In this document: piece by piece, positions 12,085 to 22,877 of the stretch
Layout: each line of letters opens with the position of its first letter
How positions within the stretch are numbered: position 1 is the stretch's first letter
Assembly: GCA_023014365.1 (NCBI GenBank)
Contig: JAEBUN010000037.1
Coordinates: 124,001 to 188,000 of the forward strand
Reading direction: 5' to 3'
DNA: 64,000 bases
Origin: Lepiota brunneoincarnata
Lineage: Eukaryota; Basidiomycota; Agaricomycetes; Agaricales; Agaricaceae
Made by a program: the position numbers and the translations under genes
The notes under the pieces: generated by a model
Seen by the model: only the letters and a program-made list of their open reading frames with translations
Database searches by the model: none
Told to the model about the DNA's origin: nothing

Positions 12085-13429
12085 GAGGCGACAACCCCCT
12101 TCTTTTTTACGTGTATTATAGTTAATTTAATTCATGGGGAGGGTTGAAATCTTGTGTGAGGGATCGGTGGTAATTGGTGACTTTCAGGATTCACGCACAC
12201 AAGTCTCCCAGTGAGAAATTGATTCAATGGCGATTGCAGAGGATTTGATGTGGTCATAGTCCAACGGAAGGAAGCCGGATCAGATTGGTCAGCTTAACTC
12301 AGAATTTTCCTGCGACTGCGATGGGGATGCCTTCAAGTTCATGTGCAAAAAAAAAAATCAGATTATGGCAGCTACCTGTCTGATCGTGGTAGTAGGCCAT
12401 TACCCATCAACATCCGGAAAATGCTCAAAATCTTATTTTTCGGTGGAAAATAAGGTATTGCTTCAGCTGATACATGATCAATTTCTCACTGGGATTGACT
12501 CCTGGTTGGAAAAGTCCTCCGGGTGACTGAACAGGTACTGCTAGCAGCTGATTCTTGAACCCTGACATGTTGCAAAGGCATTTTTCCCGGCCCATTTTGT
12601 GTATGTCCAACATCATTTCTTGACCAGAACAATACGTAGTTCAGTCATAGTCTCCCGTAGTCAGACTCAGGGTGTCTTACTTGTGTGTATTTATTGATGA
12701 CACCATCTATAGTCTGATTTCATTTGTTGCCCCCTCGCGCCACGCCTCTTCAGCGAACGCCAGGGACCTCTGTGCATACTCCACTTCATCCTGAGAGAGA
12801 CTAATGAGCGCGTCGCGTTTGTTTGGATAACAACACATGAGTGATGGGATCATCAAACGTTGACCCTCCGGTTCACAGGGCGAAATGCAACTAGACTAGT
12901 TCAGTCAGATACGTCGATTGCGCACTTTTTGAGAATATAAGCACCTGATTTCCAATTGTTTGGGGTCAGCGCAACATAAAAATCAAATGCGGCTGGCACA
13001 ACTTGATTGGAAAATATTCTAGAATGTCGCTAACACTAAGTTTGACCCAAGTATACCAACGAGCCATGGGTACAACACCCAATCTTTGTTGTTGTCATGT
13101 TTGGTTTTCTGTGACTCTAACATCCCAATCATCGCATCATCAGCGTATTCATTCCTGCCATCAAGGCGTGCATCAGAAACCGTGACACGTATCACACGGC
13201 AAGGACCCCAAAAGCGTTAATCACTGATGATGGAACGCAAAATAGACGAATGTCCTTCTCGCCAATGGTAGCTGCCCCTATCTTCGGAGACAGCAGGCCC
13301 GATGCTTAAATAAGGATCTAGCTAAGGAATTACGCATAGACAGACAGACGAAAAGCCCGTAGTGTAAAAGACTGCGCAGTGGGCCGGCATCTCATCAGGT
13401 ACCATGCCGTGAGGGGTCCGAGTGGGAGG
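12085..13429. other. intergenic stretch, no supported gene
   Basis: This holds the 3' flank of the dehydrogenase gene (similar sequence follows the derivative copies near 24600 and 27850) and then low-information sequence. Short open frames on both strands lack domains and are not repeated elsewhere in the window. Confidence 0.5.
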
Positions 13430-13933
13430 GATGCCCTAGGCCCAGCACTCTGACAGCTCCCGCGGGACCTTTGTGGGGTGCTGTGTGGGCAGGGAGACAA
13501 ATCAGCTCCAAGCCGGAATGAATCAGAACGGTCCCCATGAACAAGACCCGCGGCGGATAGTCCTCCTATAGGCCGGATCCGAAAAAATCAGGACAAACGA
13601 GGGGATTTCCGCCATGACGGCCGGATTCGAGTTTGGACAAACCCACTTTTTTTTTGGGGGGGTGGGGGCTGGATTCAGGTTTGGACATGCCAGCAACACT
13701 CGAGTTAGGTGACATTTATTTGCAATTATTTTGAATTTTTAGAGGCTGATAATCTAGGGTAGGACTGCCGGAGGGTCGGGTCTGGTTTGGGCAAATCGGA
13801 GGCATGGAAACTCCATATTGGACAAGCTTTTTCCTGGAGGGGATCCGGCTCTTATGGGGATTGTCCAGGCCCCTGCTGTCAGACCGCTGTATCATCGGGC
13901 TGCTATGGTTCATGTAGCCCCAACATTTCTTTA

Positions 13934-13960
13934 GACCCACCAATGGGTGGGTATATTAAG
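13934..13960 (+). promoter_or_regulatory. small-gene family promoter, copy A (dyad/CCAAT/TATA)
   Basis: The sequence CCCACCAATGGGTGGG, a perfect 6-bp dyad around a CCAAT box, abuts a TATA-like GTATATTAAG. The same block occurs upstream of the other family copies at similar distance from the 5'UTR intron. Function as core promoter is inferred from position and conservation. Confidence 0.6.
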
Positions 13961-14335
13961 TCCTTCGCTTCCATTGGCACCACATCAGGTCAGGGACAAA
14001 GACCGCGCTCTCCCCTTCAGAGCCCTGTACCCATGCCCTCGACGCTCAGTGGGTGTGTGGACCGAATCCAAATCTCGTACCTAATCTATTTTCCTTATTA
14101 ATCACCTCATTCCCATGATTTGTATTTTTTTCTCCTATCTAGATAAAACATATAAAATCCATAGTTATTCTATTTGCAACAGTAGTGTTCTCTACCCAGA
14201 AATACAATAGTCCTATCCTGTCGAATCCTCCGGTATAGAGGTCTCTCTCTGTCTCTCCAACTTTCGTGTGTCACGACTCGTTTCGTATCGCTCGTGCCAC
14301 AGTATGCAACTCAGCAACTACATGGCATTTGAAAG

Positions 14336-14384
14336 GTAGTTTTGTACGCTTGATGTTCTCTGCGCCCACTAACTTACTGATCAG
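14336..14384 (+). other. 5'UTR intron of copy A
   Basis: Donor GTAGTTTTG, acceptor TGATCAG, with an ACTGAT branch-site-like motif six to ten bases upstream. The identical length (49 nt) and near-identical sequence recur in copies C, F and G. Confidence 0.6.
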
Positions 14385-14397
14385 CCTAAAATATCCT

Positions 14398-14877
14398 ATG
14401 GCCCGCAGACGGGAAGGCGGCGAGCGTACACTCCCCCCGATATTGACACTCGATCTACCGACCATGGCTACTAAGATACAACAGCGGAACACCTCGTCGT
14501 CTGAGCAGCCGGCCGCATCCGCATTGCTCGAGCTTAGAGTGCCTGACGGAAGGCTGATATCTAGTGCTAAAAAGTCACGATCACAGCGGGCCAAGAGCAT
14601 CAACGCGTCAAAAGTCCAGAAGCCTCGGCACTCGGGCCAAATTACACTCCCCAGCAGCAGCAGCAGTGGACCTAACCCCCAGCCCCACAAGCCCAACCGA
14701 AAGCGGGCGCGCGCCCCCCGCCTCCCACCAGCACTCCTGACCTGGGAACCCCTGCTCGCGAGCGGGGCTTACACAAGGAACAACCGGCCGCCTCAGCAGC
14801 CGGCCCCACTTGCATCCTCCAGCAGCAGCAGCGATGCACCTCTCCCACGATCGGTGGGCCCCACCAAAGGGGTGTAA
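14398..14877 (+). CDS. repeat-family small protein, copy A (Ser/Pro/Gln-rich, basic)
   Basis: The start is placed at the ATG just after the family 5'UTR intron (14336-14384, GT-AG, 49 nt), giving about 159 residues beginning MARRREGG. The protein is basic in the N-terminal half (KSRSQRAK), has a Ser run from AGC repeats, a KPNRKRARAP nuclear-signal-like stretch, and the family segment NNRPPQQPAPLASSSSSS near the C-terminus. There is no signal peptide or membrane helix and no known domain. The promoter, leader and intron are shared with copies at 20.1, 22.9, 31.3, 36.7 and 41.1 kb while the coding parts diverge. Function is unknown; a disordered nuclear protein is possible. Confidence 0.5.
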   Translation: MARRREGGERTLPPILTLDLPTMATKIQQRNTSSSEQPAASALLELRVPDGRLISSAKKSRSQRAKSINASKVQKPRHSGQITLPSSSSSGPNPQPHKPNRKRARAPRLPPALLTWEPLLASGAYTRNNRPPQQPAPLASSSSSSDAPLPRSVGPTKGV

Positions 14878-15480
14878 AGCAGACCAGAGGGCGGCCAAAG
14901 AAATACCAATATAAACAGGGATAGCTTGTAGACCCACTACCAGCCCCCCCAAACCACTTTATACTCTTCCTAATAGACTTTCACCGCCTGCTGGTGTAGA
15001 GGTGGACAAGGGGCTAGTGGCCATCTTTCGTTGCATTGTGATGAACCCTTGGTGAAAAACCCAGGTGACAAACCTGTGACGAACCCCGGATCAAGTGTAA
15101 CACTGGGGTTACAGAATGAGGGAAGCCTTCACGAAGGTAATCACCACATGTAGTTGAACGGGCGAAGCTACCACTCTCAATTTCTGGAGAGGTGAAAACT
15201 ACCGTACTACAGGTCGTCTCTACAATAACGATAAACGGATAAACAAACAATCAAAGGATTATCTAAGCGAGGCCAAAGCGACGTGTGGACAAGTTGGTGC
15301 CTGCTTGCCACATACGGGTCCTCGCAGAGACCCAATACAATTCAAGAACAAAGTAAAAGGAATCGGAATATGAAAGAAAATCATAATACGACACACGCTC
15401 AGATGAAATCAATCAATTCACCTTCGGCATCCAACTCTGGGGGGGGGGGATCCGGCTTCTATGGGGATTGTCCAGGGTCC

Positions 15481-16150
15481 TGGTATACCATACAGAGCAA
15501 TTGGAAGAAAGTCGTTCTTCTTGGTATCCGGACCGAGCATGACCAGACCATCATTATTGTTTGGCCTGCGCGGCACAGGGTGGATATTTGCATGGGGCAT
15601 TAAAAGCGGTGGCGAGGCACACAAAATGACCTGTCTTCCGCCTTTGGAGTCGGAATAAACTTGCTTTGTGGTGAATCAGCCGAAATACTCAGTCAAGTTG
15701 ATCCCCTGTGCCCAAAGCGCAGAACTGATTTCTGCTACCAAATCTTGATCTTTTTCCTATGAGTAGTAGCTATTTCCTTATGAGATTCAAGCTCTCCACA
15801 TGGACTCGACCGCCTAGCTGTACACTCGCTTACCAGTCCTTCAACGGTTCGACTCTCTTTCTGTTGCTATTTAGCTGAACATGGCGAAATGGTCATATCA
15901 GTCATTACTACTTTTAAGTACAACGAATTGCCGGAGCTTGAATCGAAGCAGCTGGTCATGGGCCTAGCCTTACATGCCACCATGTCCGATTTCAACTACA
16001 ATTGGTTCTCAGGCGAGGGGCACTTGACCACCGCTGGGTGACAAATGCAGGACATGCGCCCACCCAAACGGCTCGCAGAAGTGAAGTTCAGGGTTCGTGG
16101 GGGCACTGGGTGCCTACGAGTGGGGGGTATATCGTATGAGGGGTTGAGTA
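15481..16150 (+). repeat. repeat X (inverted partner at 21650-22320) with degenerate ORF
   Basis: This segment is the inverted near-copy of 21650-22320; the match starts at TGGTATACCATACAGAGC. It contains a 50-codon ORF from 15889 to 16041 (starts MVISVITT, includes DFNYNWF) cut by a stop. The other copy extends the same protein on its own strand. I do not recognise the protein. Confidence 0.55.
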
Positions 16151-16160
16151 TGGACATATA

Positions 16161-16859
16161 AACTCACCATCCCCTTTCTCTCCCTTCATCTAATTGCGGC
16201 ACCACGCCATTTTTAAGCGTGGATGTAGAGCTGCACGAAGTAGGATTTACATCCCAGCTTCGTACCCTACACTTGCTCAGACTGTTGTCTCTCATTCACG
16301 GGTACTTCGCTCTGTCGCTGACTCATTTACAAGGATGACAACAGTTCCCACCATAGATAATTACGACCATCATACGGGAAATGTCGTTGGCACCAGCTGT
16401 GTGCAATTTCCTCGGGATTAGTGGCAGTGGATTGTACTCTGCCTTCATACCATCACCTGAGGAAACCATGAAGCAACCTCCTGCGACTCTTGCCTGCGTC
16501 ATTTGGTAACTATCTCACTGAACCTTGGCTGGTCCGAGACCTATGTCCCCGATATATTCCAGATCAGGCACAGCCGTTTCACACTTGCTCAACTCACCCG
16601 CAATTCACAAACAGGACAGCCATGCCATTTAAGCTGGCCAATATCAAACACGGTTGACAGCTTTGTCAACAATCAGATCAGTATGGATCGGTGGCATCGT
16701 GGAACTAAAATGCACAACATCCGAGCAAGATAATGCTCTCGCTTGGAAGGAAGTGATCCTGCTATCTTTCATTTGTAGTTGTAGGATCGGCAGATTGTCG
16801 AAGTGATGATGATCCCCGGCCTTGCCATGGGCGCTCTGAGAGCCTTGATCCGGGGTTCA
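16161..16859. other. intergenic stretch, no supported gene
   Basis: Short domainless open frames on the plus strand at 16194-16421 and 16503-16733. The last 100 bases are the 3' flank of inverted copy B; the block ending near 16790 matches the flank of copy C in reverse. Confidence 0.45.
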
Positions 16860-16979
16860 TCACAATTCCACGAGAGGTGGCCATTATCTATATAGCCCCT
16901 TGTCCACATCTACACCAGCATGCAGTGAAAGTCTATCAGGAAAAGAGTATATAAAGTGGTTGGGGGGCTGATGGCGAGT

Positions 16980-17603
16980 CTACAAGTGTTCCCTGTTTCC
17001 ATTCGTAGTCCTTTTGGCCACTCTGGTCTTCTTCTTTCGTGATCGTGGAGGGGAGTACACCGCTTTTGCTGCTTCTGCTGCTGCTGGAGGATGCAAGTAA
17101 AGCCTCAGCAGCCGGTTGTTCCCTGGGTGAGCCGTCCTCCTGGGCGGGAGTTCCCGGATCATGGGTGGTTCTAAGTCGCTAGCAGAGCGCCCCCGCCCTC
17201 GGTTTTTCCCGTGGGGCCAGAGGAGATGTCCATTTCTGTCGAGTGCAATTTGGACTGGCATCTGGAGGAGTGGGTTGGGAGTAATAGGCTCATAGTTGCC
17301 TCCTCGTCTGTCCGTGGGGGGAGCGATCATGGGAAAAGTGGGGAGGGGAGTGATCGTGGAGGGAGGCGCACCGCTTCTACTGCTGCTGCGGGAGGATGCA
17401 AGTGAGGCCGGCTGCATCGGTGGCCGGTTGGGCAGGGATTCCCGGGGCATGAGTAGTTTTAAGCCTCCAGAAGAGTGTCCACTGTCGCTGCTGCTGGGAA
17501 ATACAAATCGGACTTGCTTCTGAGGCATCTGGGCACTCGACTTGTTGGTACTCTTGGCCGGCTGCCCAGGTGCCGAGGTGTTCCACTGTGGTAGTGGCTC
17601 CAT
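16980..17603 (-). CDS. repeat-family small protein, copy B (inverted, 207 residues)
   Basis: Copy B reads in the opposite direction to copy A, with the family promoter on its 5' side at about 17928-17955 and family sequence up to about 18330. The ORF starts MEPLPQWNTSAPGQ and is rich in Ser, Pro and Arg. It contains two decayed versions of the family segment: NRPPMQPASLASSRSSS, and further on NNRLLRLYLHPPAAAEAAK, where the same CAG-type repeat is read in a different frame and gives Ala instead of Ser. The C-terminus is strongly basic (SRKKKTRVAKRTT). The usual start codon after the leader intron appears lost, so the start is uncertain. No domain is recognised. Confidence 0.45.
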   Translation of the reverse strand: MEPLPQWNTSAPGQPAKSTNKSSAQMPQKQVRFVFPSSSDSGHSSGGLKLLMPRESLPNRPPMQPASLASSRSSSRSGAPPSTITPLPTFPMIAPPTDRRGGNYEPITPNPLLQMPVQIALDRNGHLLWPHGKNRGRGRSASDLEPPMIRELPPRRTAHPGNNRLLRLYLHPPAAAEAAKAVYSPPRSRKKKTRVAKRTTNGNREHL

Positions 17604-17927
17604 CCTAGTGTCCGTCTTCCTTAGTTTGGGCGCCGATATCGGGGGGAGTTCGTCGGGAGTAATAGGCTCAAAGGGCGAGTAGTTGCTGATTGGGACACTG
17701 TGGCACGAGCGTTACGAAATGAGTCGTGACACACGAAAGTTGGAGAGATAGCGAGAGACCTTCGCACCAGGGGGTTAGACAGGATAGGACTATCGTATTT
17801 CTGGGGAAAGGACACCACTGTTACGAATAGAATAAATATGGATTTTACATGTTTTCTCCCGATAGGAGAAACAAAGACAAATCAGCTCCTGACCTGATGC
17901 AGTGCCAACGGAAGCGAAGGACTTAAA

Positions 17928-17955
17928 TATACCCATCCATTGGTGGGTCTAAAGA
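17928..17955 (-). promoter_or_regulatory. small-gene family promoter, copy B
   Basis: In the minus direction this reads ACCCACCAATGGATGGG followed by TATATTTAAG, a one-mismatch version of the dyad/CCAAT/TATA block of copy A. Confidence 0.5.
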
Positions 17956-18439
17956 AATGTTGGGGCTACTTGAACCGTAGCTGCCCGATGATACAGTGGT
18001 CTGACAGCAGGACCCTGGACAATCCCCATAGAGACCGGATCCCCTCCAGAAAAAAAGCTTGTCCAACCTGGAGGTTCCATGCCTCCGACCTCCGGCAGTC
18101 CTACCCTAGATTTTCGGCCTCTAAAATTCGGAATAATTGCAAATAAATGTCGCCTAACCCGAGTGTTGCTGGGATGTCCAAACCTGAATCCGGCCTATAG
18201 GAGGACTATCCGCGGCCCTGTTCATGGGGACCGTTCTGGTTCATTCCAGCTTGGAGCCGATTTGTCTCCCTGCCCACACAGCACCCCACAAGGGTCGGGA
18301 GCTGCCAGAGTGCTGCCAGGGCCCGGTACAGCTCGATGGTCGTGTCATCAATTGATGGCGTCATCGAATCGGGCTCGACGCGGCTTTCCACCTCAACCTT
18401 AGTCCGCCAGGCTCTAGCGACTTCTCACTGGGGTTCAAT

Positions 18440-19495
18440 ACTCTGTCATCACCACCAGCGAAAACCACCCACCTGCCAGCCCCCACCACTCCACAACTCC
18501 GTGGACACGCTGAAGGGGACTCGTCTAGGCTTAGGTTTATCATTGGCTACTTTTTGCGACCTCGGTGATCTTTTACGGGACCACCTCGCTTTTTTTTTGT
18601 AGGCGAGGCAGGGTTTGCGCTAGCAACCGTTCACCTGCAAGGTGGGCAAGCTTTTCCATTTCGAGGGAAATCGCTTAGTCAGATGGGACCGATTATGACG
18701 GATTTGCACCGAGTTCCAGTTAAGAACATGTTGTGTGTACGAGCTCGCTTCTCACCATGTGAAACCCTCCGACGTAACGGACCAAACCCTCAGCTGCTTC
18801 ACACACCTCCATGCTCTGTAGGCAGACCCGGGGCTGTACTCCGATGGGGAACGCCCTGCAGGTGCCACACAATTTGCAACACTCAAAAACCCTTGTCCCA
18901 GGACTCTTTCATAACCCGCTCTCTCTCACTCCCAAATTGTACCGTACATTCTGTGGCTGTCACTGGATCACCACCGCCAATAGTGGATAAAATTCCTGCC
19001 GCCCCCTGCCGCCGTACTTTGTGTTTTTATTGGAAAACAGTCCCAACACTGTGAAGCATCCATCATCGCATCATCATCATCTTGTGCTCGTTGATCCCCT
19101 TATCTGATACATCTCGCTCGTGGGGACCCCTACTGAAGGGTTCTTGCAATTTACAGTTGCTCAAAACGGAGGAAAACGTGGTTGGCCCTCACCAACCAGG
19201 GGATTGTAGGGGCACTTCCCGCGTCACCAGCCCAGGGTCAATATTTTTGCCGCGTGGTGTATCACTATATCATATAGACATGGGGCGCTGGGTATGGTGA
19301 GGGCGTCTACTGTGGTCATTTGTAGTGATTTGGGGTCCAAGGAGCTCGAAAATCAATCTGTGGCTGGGCCGCTTCGGACTTGGCTGTTGTGGGTGTCGAG
19401 GTTTCTTTGATGGTGGTGATTGGATTGTGGTGTCAACAGGAGAGGTGGCTCCCGCCAGAGAAGCTCGGGATCGAGAGGTGATAGTATCAACAATA
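18440..19495 (+). pseudogene. four-TM protein gene, copy TM0, degenerate and interrupted
   Basis: The left part (18440-18600) matches the TM1 gene from the GENHPP region (CCAGCGAAAACCACCC) to the second helix. The right part (19145-19495) matches from the CAATTTACA...GCTCAAAACGG region to the C-terminal helix. Between them 18601-19144 is unrelated sequence of unknown origin that replaced about 40 bp. Frames are broken in several places. It is followed, as in the other cassettes, by a small-gene family promoter (copy C). Confidence 0.6.
18601..19144. other. unexplained insertion in TM0
   Basis: About 540 bp between the two halves of the TM0 pseudogene, starting after a T9 run. I see no TIR, LTR ends or coding potential. 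Its origin cannot be stated from this window. Confidence 0.35.
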
Positions 19496-19898
19496 AGGAT
19501 GATCTCCGGGAAGGGCTGATTTGGAAAGATGGTGTGGTGGGTGGCGTTGGATTTGGGAGATTGGAGGTGTGCGAACGTGGTGAATCCGTGCAAGCACGTC
19601 CAGGGCTTGCGTTCTGGATAGCACCAGGTGGTACTCAATTGGGGAGTAGCGTGGGGAATTTAAAGTGGGTACTTGGATATTCGCATTTTGATTGGTGGAT
19701 CCCCTTTCGCGACCGTACCATCGAAGAGATCGACCCTTAGGTCAGTAAAACGTCAAGCGTGGCGTGGGTTGTATCATAACACGGGTCCGACAAGACGTTC
19801 ATAGGGATCATTCTGATTCATTCTAGGCTGGAACCGATTTGTCTTACCGGCGTTATTATGCAGGACCGCTGTATTATCGGGCTGCTACACATTTCTTT

Positions 19899-19925
19899 AG
19901 ACCCACCAATGGGTGAGTACATTAG
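19899..19925 (+). promoter_or_regulatory. small-gene family promoter, copy C
   Basis: ACCCACCAATGGGTGAG followed by TACATTAGG: the dyad keeps five of six pairs and the TATA element is changed to TACATTAG. The leader and intron (20053-20101) follow as in copy A. Confidence 0.5.
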
Positions 19926-20116
19926 GTCCTTCACTTCCATTGGCACTGCATCAGGTCAGGAGCAGGGACCCCGCTCTTCTCTTCCGGACTCTGTATCCCA
20001 GCCTTCTACGCTCAGTGGGTGTACCAATCAACAACTCCTTGCCCTTTGAAAGGTAGTTTTGTACGCCTGATGTTCTCTGCGCCCATTGATTTACTGATCA
20101 GGCAACAACATCTCGT

Positions 20117-20737
20117 ATGGCGCACGAACCAAGAGGCAACAATAAGCGCTTACCACTGTCTGATCGCAGACGACCCGTCGTGCATTCACTCCCCGGGATC
20201 TCGGAGCTCATGGTCACGCTCGGGGTGGGCACAAGCCAGTCAAATGAGCTGCCGGCACCATCTACATTGTACGGGCCAGGGATGTGCGCGGTATCAACAG
20301 GCGGGCCAGGGATGTGCGACGTATCAACCCGGGTATCAACAGAGAAGGATGAGAGGATCAGAAAATGGATATCCCAGGTGAATCAGCTGACCCAACTTCC
20401 ACTCCCCAGCAGCAGCAGCAGTGGTCCACCTTCTCCTAGGCCTTACACACCCGACCGGGGGCAGAGTGGCACTCGTGTACGCTCAAAACTATCCCGGACC
20501 GGGCAAGCCTATATGAGGAACAAGCGCCCGCCTCAGCAGCCGGCCCCACTTGCATCCTCCAGCGGCAGGCGCGGCGTACCTTTCTCTCTCCCCCCGTTCT
20601 CTGCCTTCATGGACGGTCCCCTGCTAACCGCTCCCCCCTCGAGCGATGAGCCCTACCAAAAGCCGGAGGCTGCTGGTGCACGATCACCAACGGCGGCCAA
20701 GCGAAAGAGACGCAAGCCAAAAGCCGCCTATAAATAG
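20117..20737 (+). CDS. repeat-family small protein, copy C (206 residues)
   Basis: Starts at the ATG fifteen bases after the family intron (20053-20101, GT-AG, 49 nt), with MAHEPRGN. It contains short internal repeats (GPGMCAVSTG / GPGMCDVST), a Ser run (LPSSSSSGPP), the family segment NKRPPQQPAPLASSS and a lysine/arginine-rich C-terminus (AAKRKRRKPKAAYK) that looks like a nuclear signal. No signal peptide, helix or known domain. The 3' flank is shared with copies A, B and D. Compared with copy A only the QQPAPLASSS segment and Ser run are alike, although the non-coding leader is nearly identical. Confidence 0.5.
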   Translation: MAHEPRGNNKRLPLSDRRRPVVHSLPGISELMVTLGVGTSQSNELPAPSTLYGPGMCAVSTGGPGMCDVSTRVSTEKDERIRKWISQVNQLTQLPLPSSSSSGPPSPRPYTPDRGQSGTRVRSKLSRTGQAYMRNKRPPQQPAPLASSSGRRGVPFSLPPFSAFMDGPLLTAPPSSDEPYQKPEAAGARSPTAAKRKRRKPKAAYK

Positions 20738-20986
20738 GGGTGGCTTGTGGACTCACTACCAACCCTCCAACCACTCGATACTCTTTTCCTAATAGACTTT
20801 CACCGCATGCTGGTGTAGAGGTGGACAAGGGGCTACATAGATAATGGCCACCTTTCGTGGAATTGTGATGAACCCTCAGCGACAAACCCAAGTGGCAAAC
20901 TCGTGGACGAACCCCGGATCAAGGTTTTCAGAGCGCCCATGGCAAGGCCGGGGGCCATCATCACTTCGACAACCTGCCGGTCCTAC

Positions 20987-21651
20987 TGTAGAGGTGGGCA
21001 AGCGGCTACACCTGCAACGGCCGCCCTATGCCACCTCTCGTAGGACTCGGAACCCGAACTCGGAACCCGAAATCCGAACCCGGATCAAGAAACCCGGAGC
21101 GCCCAGCTGATCGGAGCCATTATCATTTCGCGACATATCCATTTCGCCCGAAACCTCTTACATTCCTTAACAAATAATTTTTCACTATATTTCTATTCCT
21201 TTCCCTGAGGTTGAACCGTAGCATAAGTTTTCTCCCTGTATATAGACTTCTCTGAGCCTCGCATACCATCCCTTTCATCTTTTCCTTCCATTTTCTAGTT
21301 CCCTGTTAACGTAGTCATGAAAACTTCACGATCTCTCCTGTTTCATGTTCGTTATCCCCCCAGGAGTTTTTGCTTAGTAATAATTAATCACTCAATTTTT
21401 CGGTCTGTTTCGGTACAAAAAACATAGCTAGTACAATATTGAACTTGTATATAAAGTTCCGAGCTCACTTCTGAGCTTGGCAGTCAATCTACAACCCAAA
21501 AACTCCGTCTCTCCCTCCGTCTCTCTCTCTCTCTCTCTCCTCTCTCAAATAAAGCTCATCTTGCCTGGTTGTTTCGGAAGCCCAGTAGGGTTGTTTCGCC
21601 AACCACGCTTCAGCCCCCTTTGGTTTGTTCGCGTGTGATGCGCTGTTTTCG
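20987..21651 (+). repeat. solo LTR of the Gypsy family, truncated at its 3' end
   Basis: Starts TGTAGAGGTGGGCAAGCGGC, the reverse-complement end of the Gypsy LTRs at 46558 and 53491, and follows the same LTR sequence through the CT-rich tract to CGCTGTTTTCGATA. The last 50 bp are missing and repeat X' begins there. The insertion point is in the 3' flank of copy C: the matching flank of copy B is uninterrupted near 16790. Confidence 0.75.
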
Positions 21652-22320
21652 ATACCCAACCCCTCATACGATATACCACCCTCGCTCGTAGGCACCCAGA
21701 ACCCCCGCGAACTCTGAACTTCACTTATGCGAGCCGCTTGGGTGAGCGCATATCCTGCATTTATCACCCAGTGGTGATCAAGTGCCCCTCGCCCGAGAAA
21801 CCAATTGTAGTTGAAATCGGGCATGGTGGCATGTAGGCTAGACTCGTGACTAGCCGCCTCGATTCAAGCTCCGGCACTTCGTTGTAAATGTAGTAATGAC
21901 TGATATGAACATTTCGCCATGTTCAGCTAAATAGCAACAGAAAGAGAGTCGAACGGTTGAAGGACTGGTAAGCGAGTGTACATGTAGGCGGTCAAGTCCA
22001 TGTGGAGAGCTTGAATCTCATAAGGAAATAGCTACTACTCATAGGAAAAAGATCAAGATTTGGTAGCAGCAATCAATTCTGCGCTCCGGGCACAGGGGAG
22101 CGACTTGATTGAGTATTTCGGTTGATTCACCACAATGCAAATTCATCCCGACTCCAAAGGCGGAAGACAGGTCATTTTGTGTGCCTCGCCACCTCTATTA
22201 ATGCCCCATGCAAATATCCACCCTGTGCCGCGCAGGCCAAACAATAATGATGGTCTAGGTCATGCTCGGTCCGGAGATCAAGAAGAATGACTTTCTCCCA
22301 GTTGCTCTGTATGGTATACC
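21650..22320 (-). repeat. repeat X' (inverted copy of X) with longer ORF
   Basis: Inverted copy of 15481-16150. Its minus-strand frame keeps DFNYNWF and continues through WVINAGYALTQAARISEVQ and WVPTSEGGISYEGLG before running into LTR sequence. In X the same region is cut by a stop and a frame change. The conserved residues suggest a once real protein that I cannot name. Confidence 0.5.
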
Positions 22321-22677
22321 CATGGAATGTGGGGGTACACACAACGCGTACCGTTGACGAGAAGGACATTGGCCTATTTCGAGTGTCCCCTTCGCAACAG
22401 TACAATCAAAGAGATCAACCCCTAGGTCAGCTGAAACGTCAAGCCCGGCGTGTGTTTGATGCTATCATATCATAGCACAGGTCCGACAAGACGTTCATAG
22501 GGACCATTCTGATTCGTTCTAGCCCGGCGCCAATTTTGGTTCCCTGTCCACACAGCACCCCACGGGGGTCGGGAGATGTCAGGAGCCATTATTGTTTTAC
22601 CGGCATTATTGTGCAAGACCACTTTATTATCGGGCCGCTACGGTTCAAGTAGCTCCAATATATCTTTAGACCCACCA

Positions 22678-22869
22678 ATGGATGAAGTCCTTCACTTCCA
22701 TTGGCGCCGCATCAAGTAGGGAGCAGGGCCCGCGCTCTTCTCTTCCAAGCTCTGTACCCAAGCCCTCTACGCTCATTGGGTGTGCCAATCAGCAACTACT
22801 GGCCCTTTGAAAGGTAGTTTTGTATGCCCGATGTTCTCTGCGTCAATTGATTTACTGATCATGCAACAG
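22678..22869 (+). promoter_or_regulatory. small-gene family promoter and leader intron, copy D
   Basis: ACCCACCAATGGATG is present but the TATA element is deleted. The leader intron starts at 22814 (GTAGTTTTG). The usual acceptor TGATCAG has become TGATCAT, so the next AG (CAACAG, ending 22869) would have to be used. Confidence 0.45.
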
Positions 22870-22877
22870 TATCTCGT

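Noticed and set aside
14271..14696. 141-residue minus ORF over copy A
   Set aside because: Antisense shadow of the Ser-rich repeat; similar shadows occur at 22859-23275 and 24971-25525.
18601..19144. Insertion in TM0 considered as a SINE or MITE
   Set aside because: No A/B boxes, TIRs or target duplications could be confirmed; left as unexplained.
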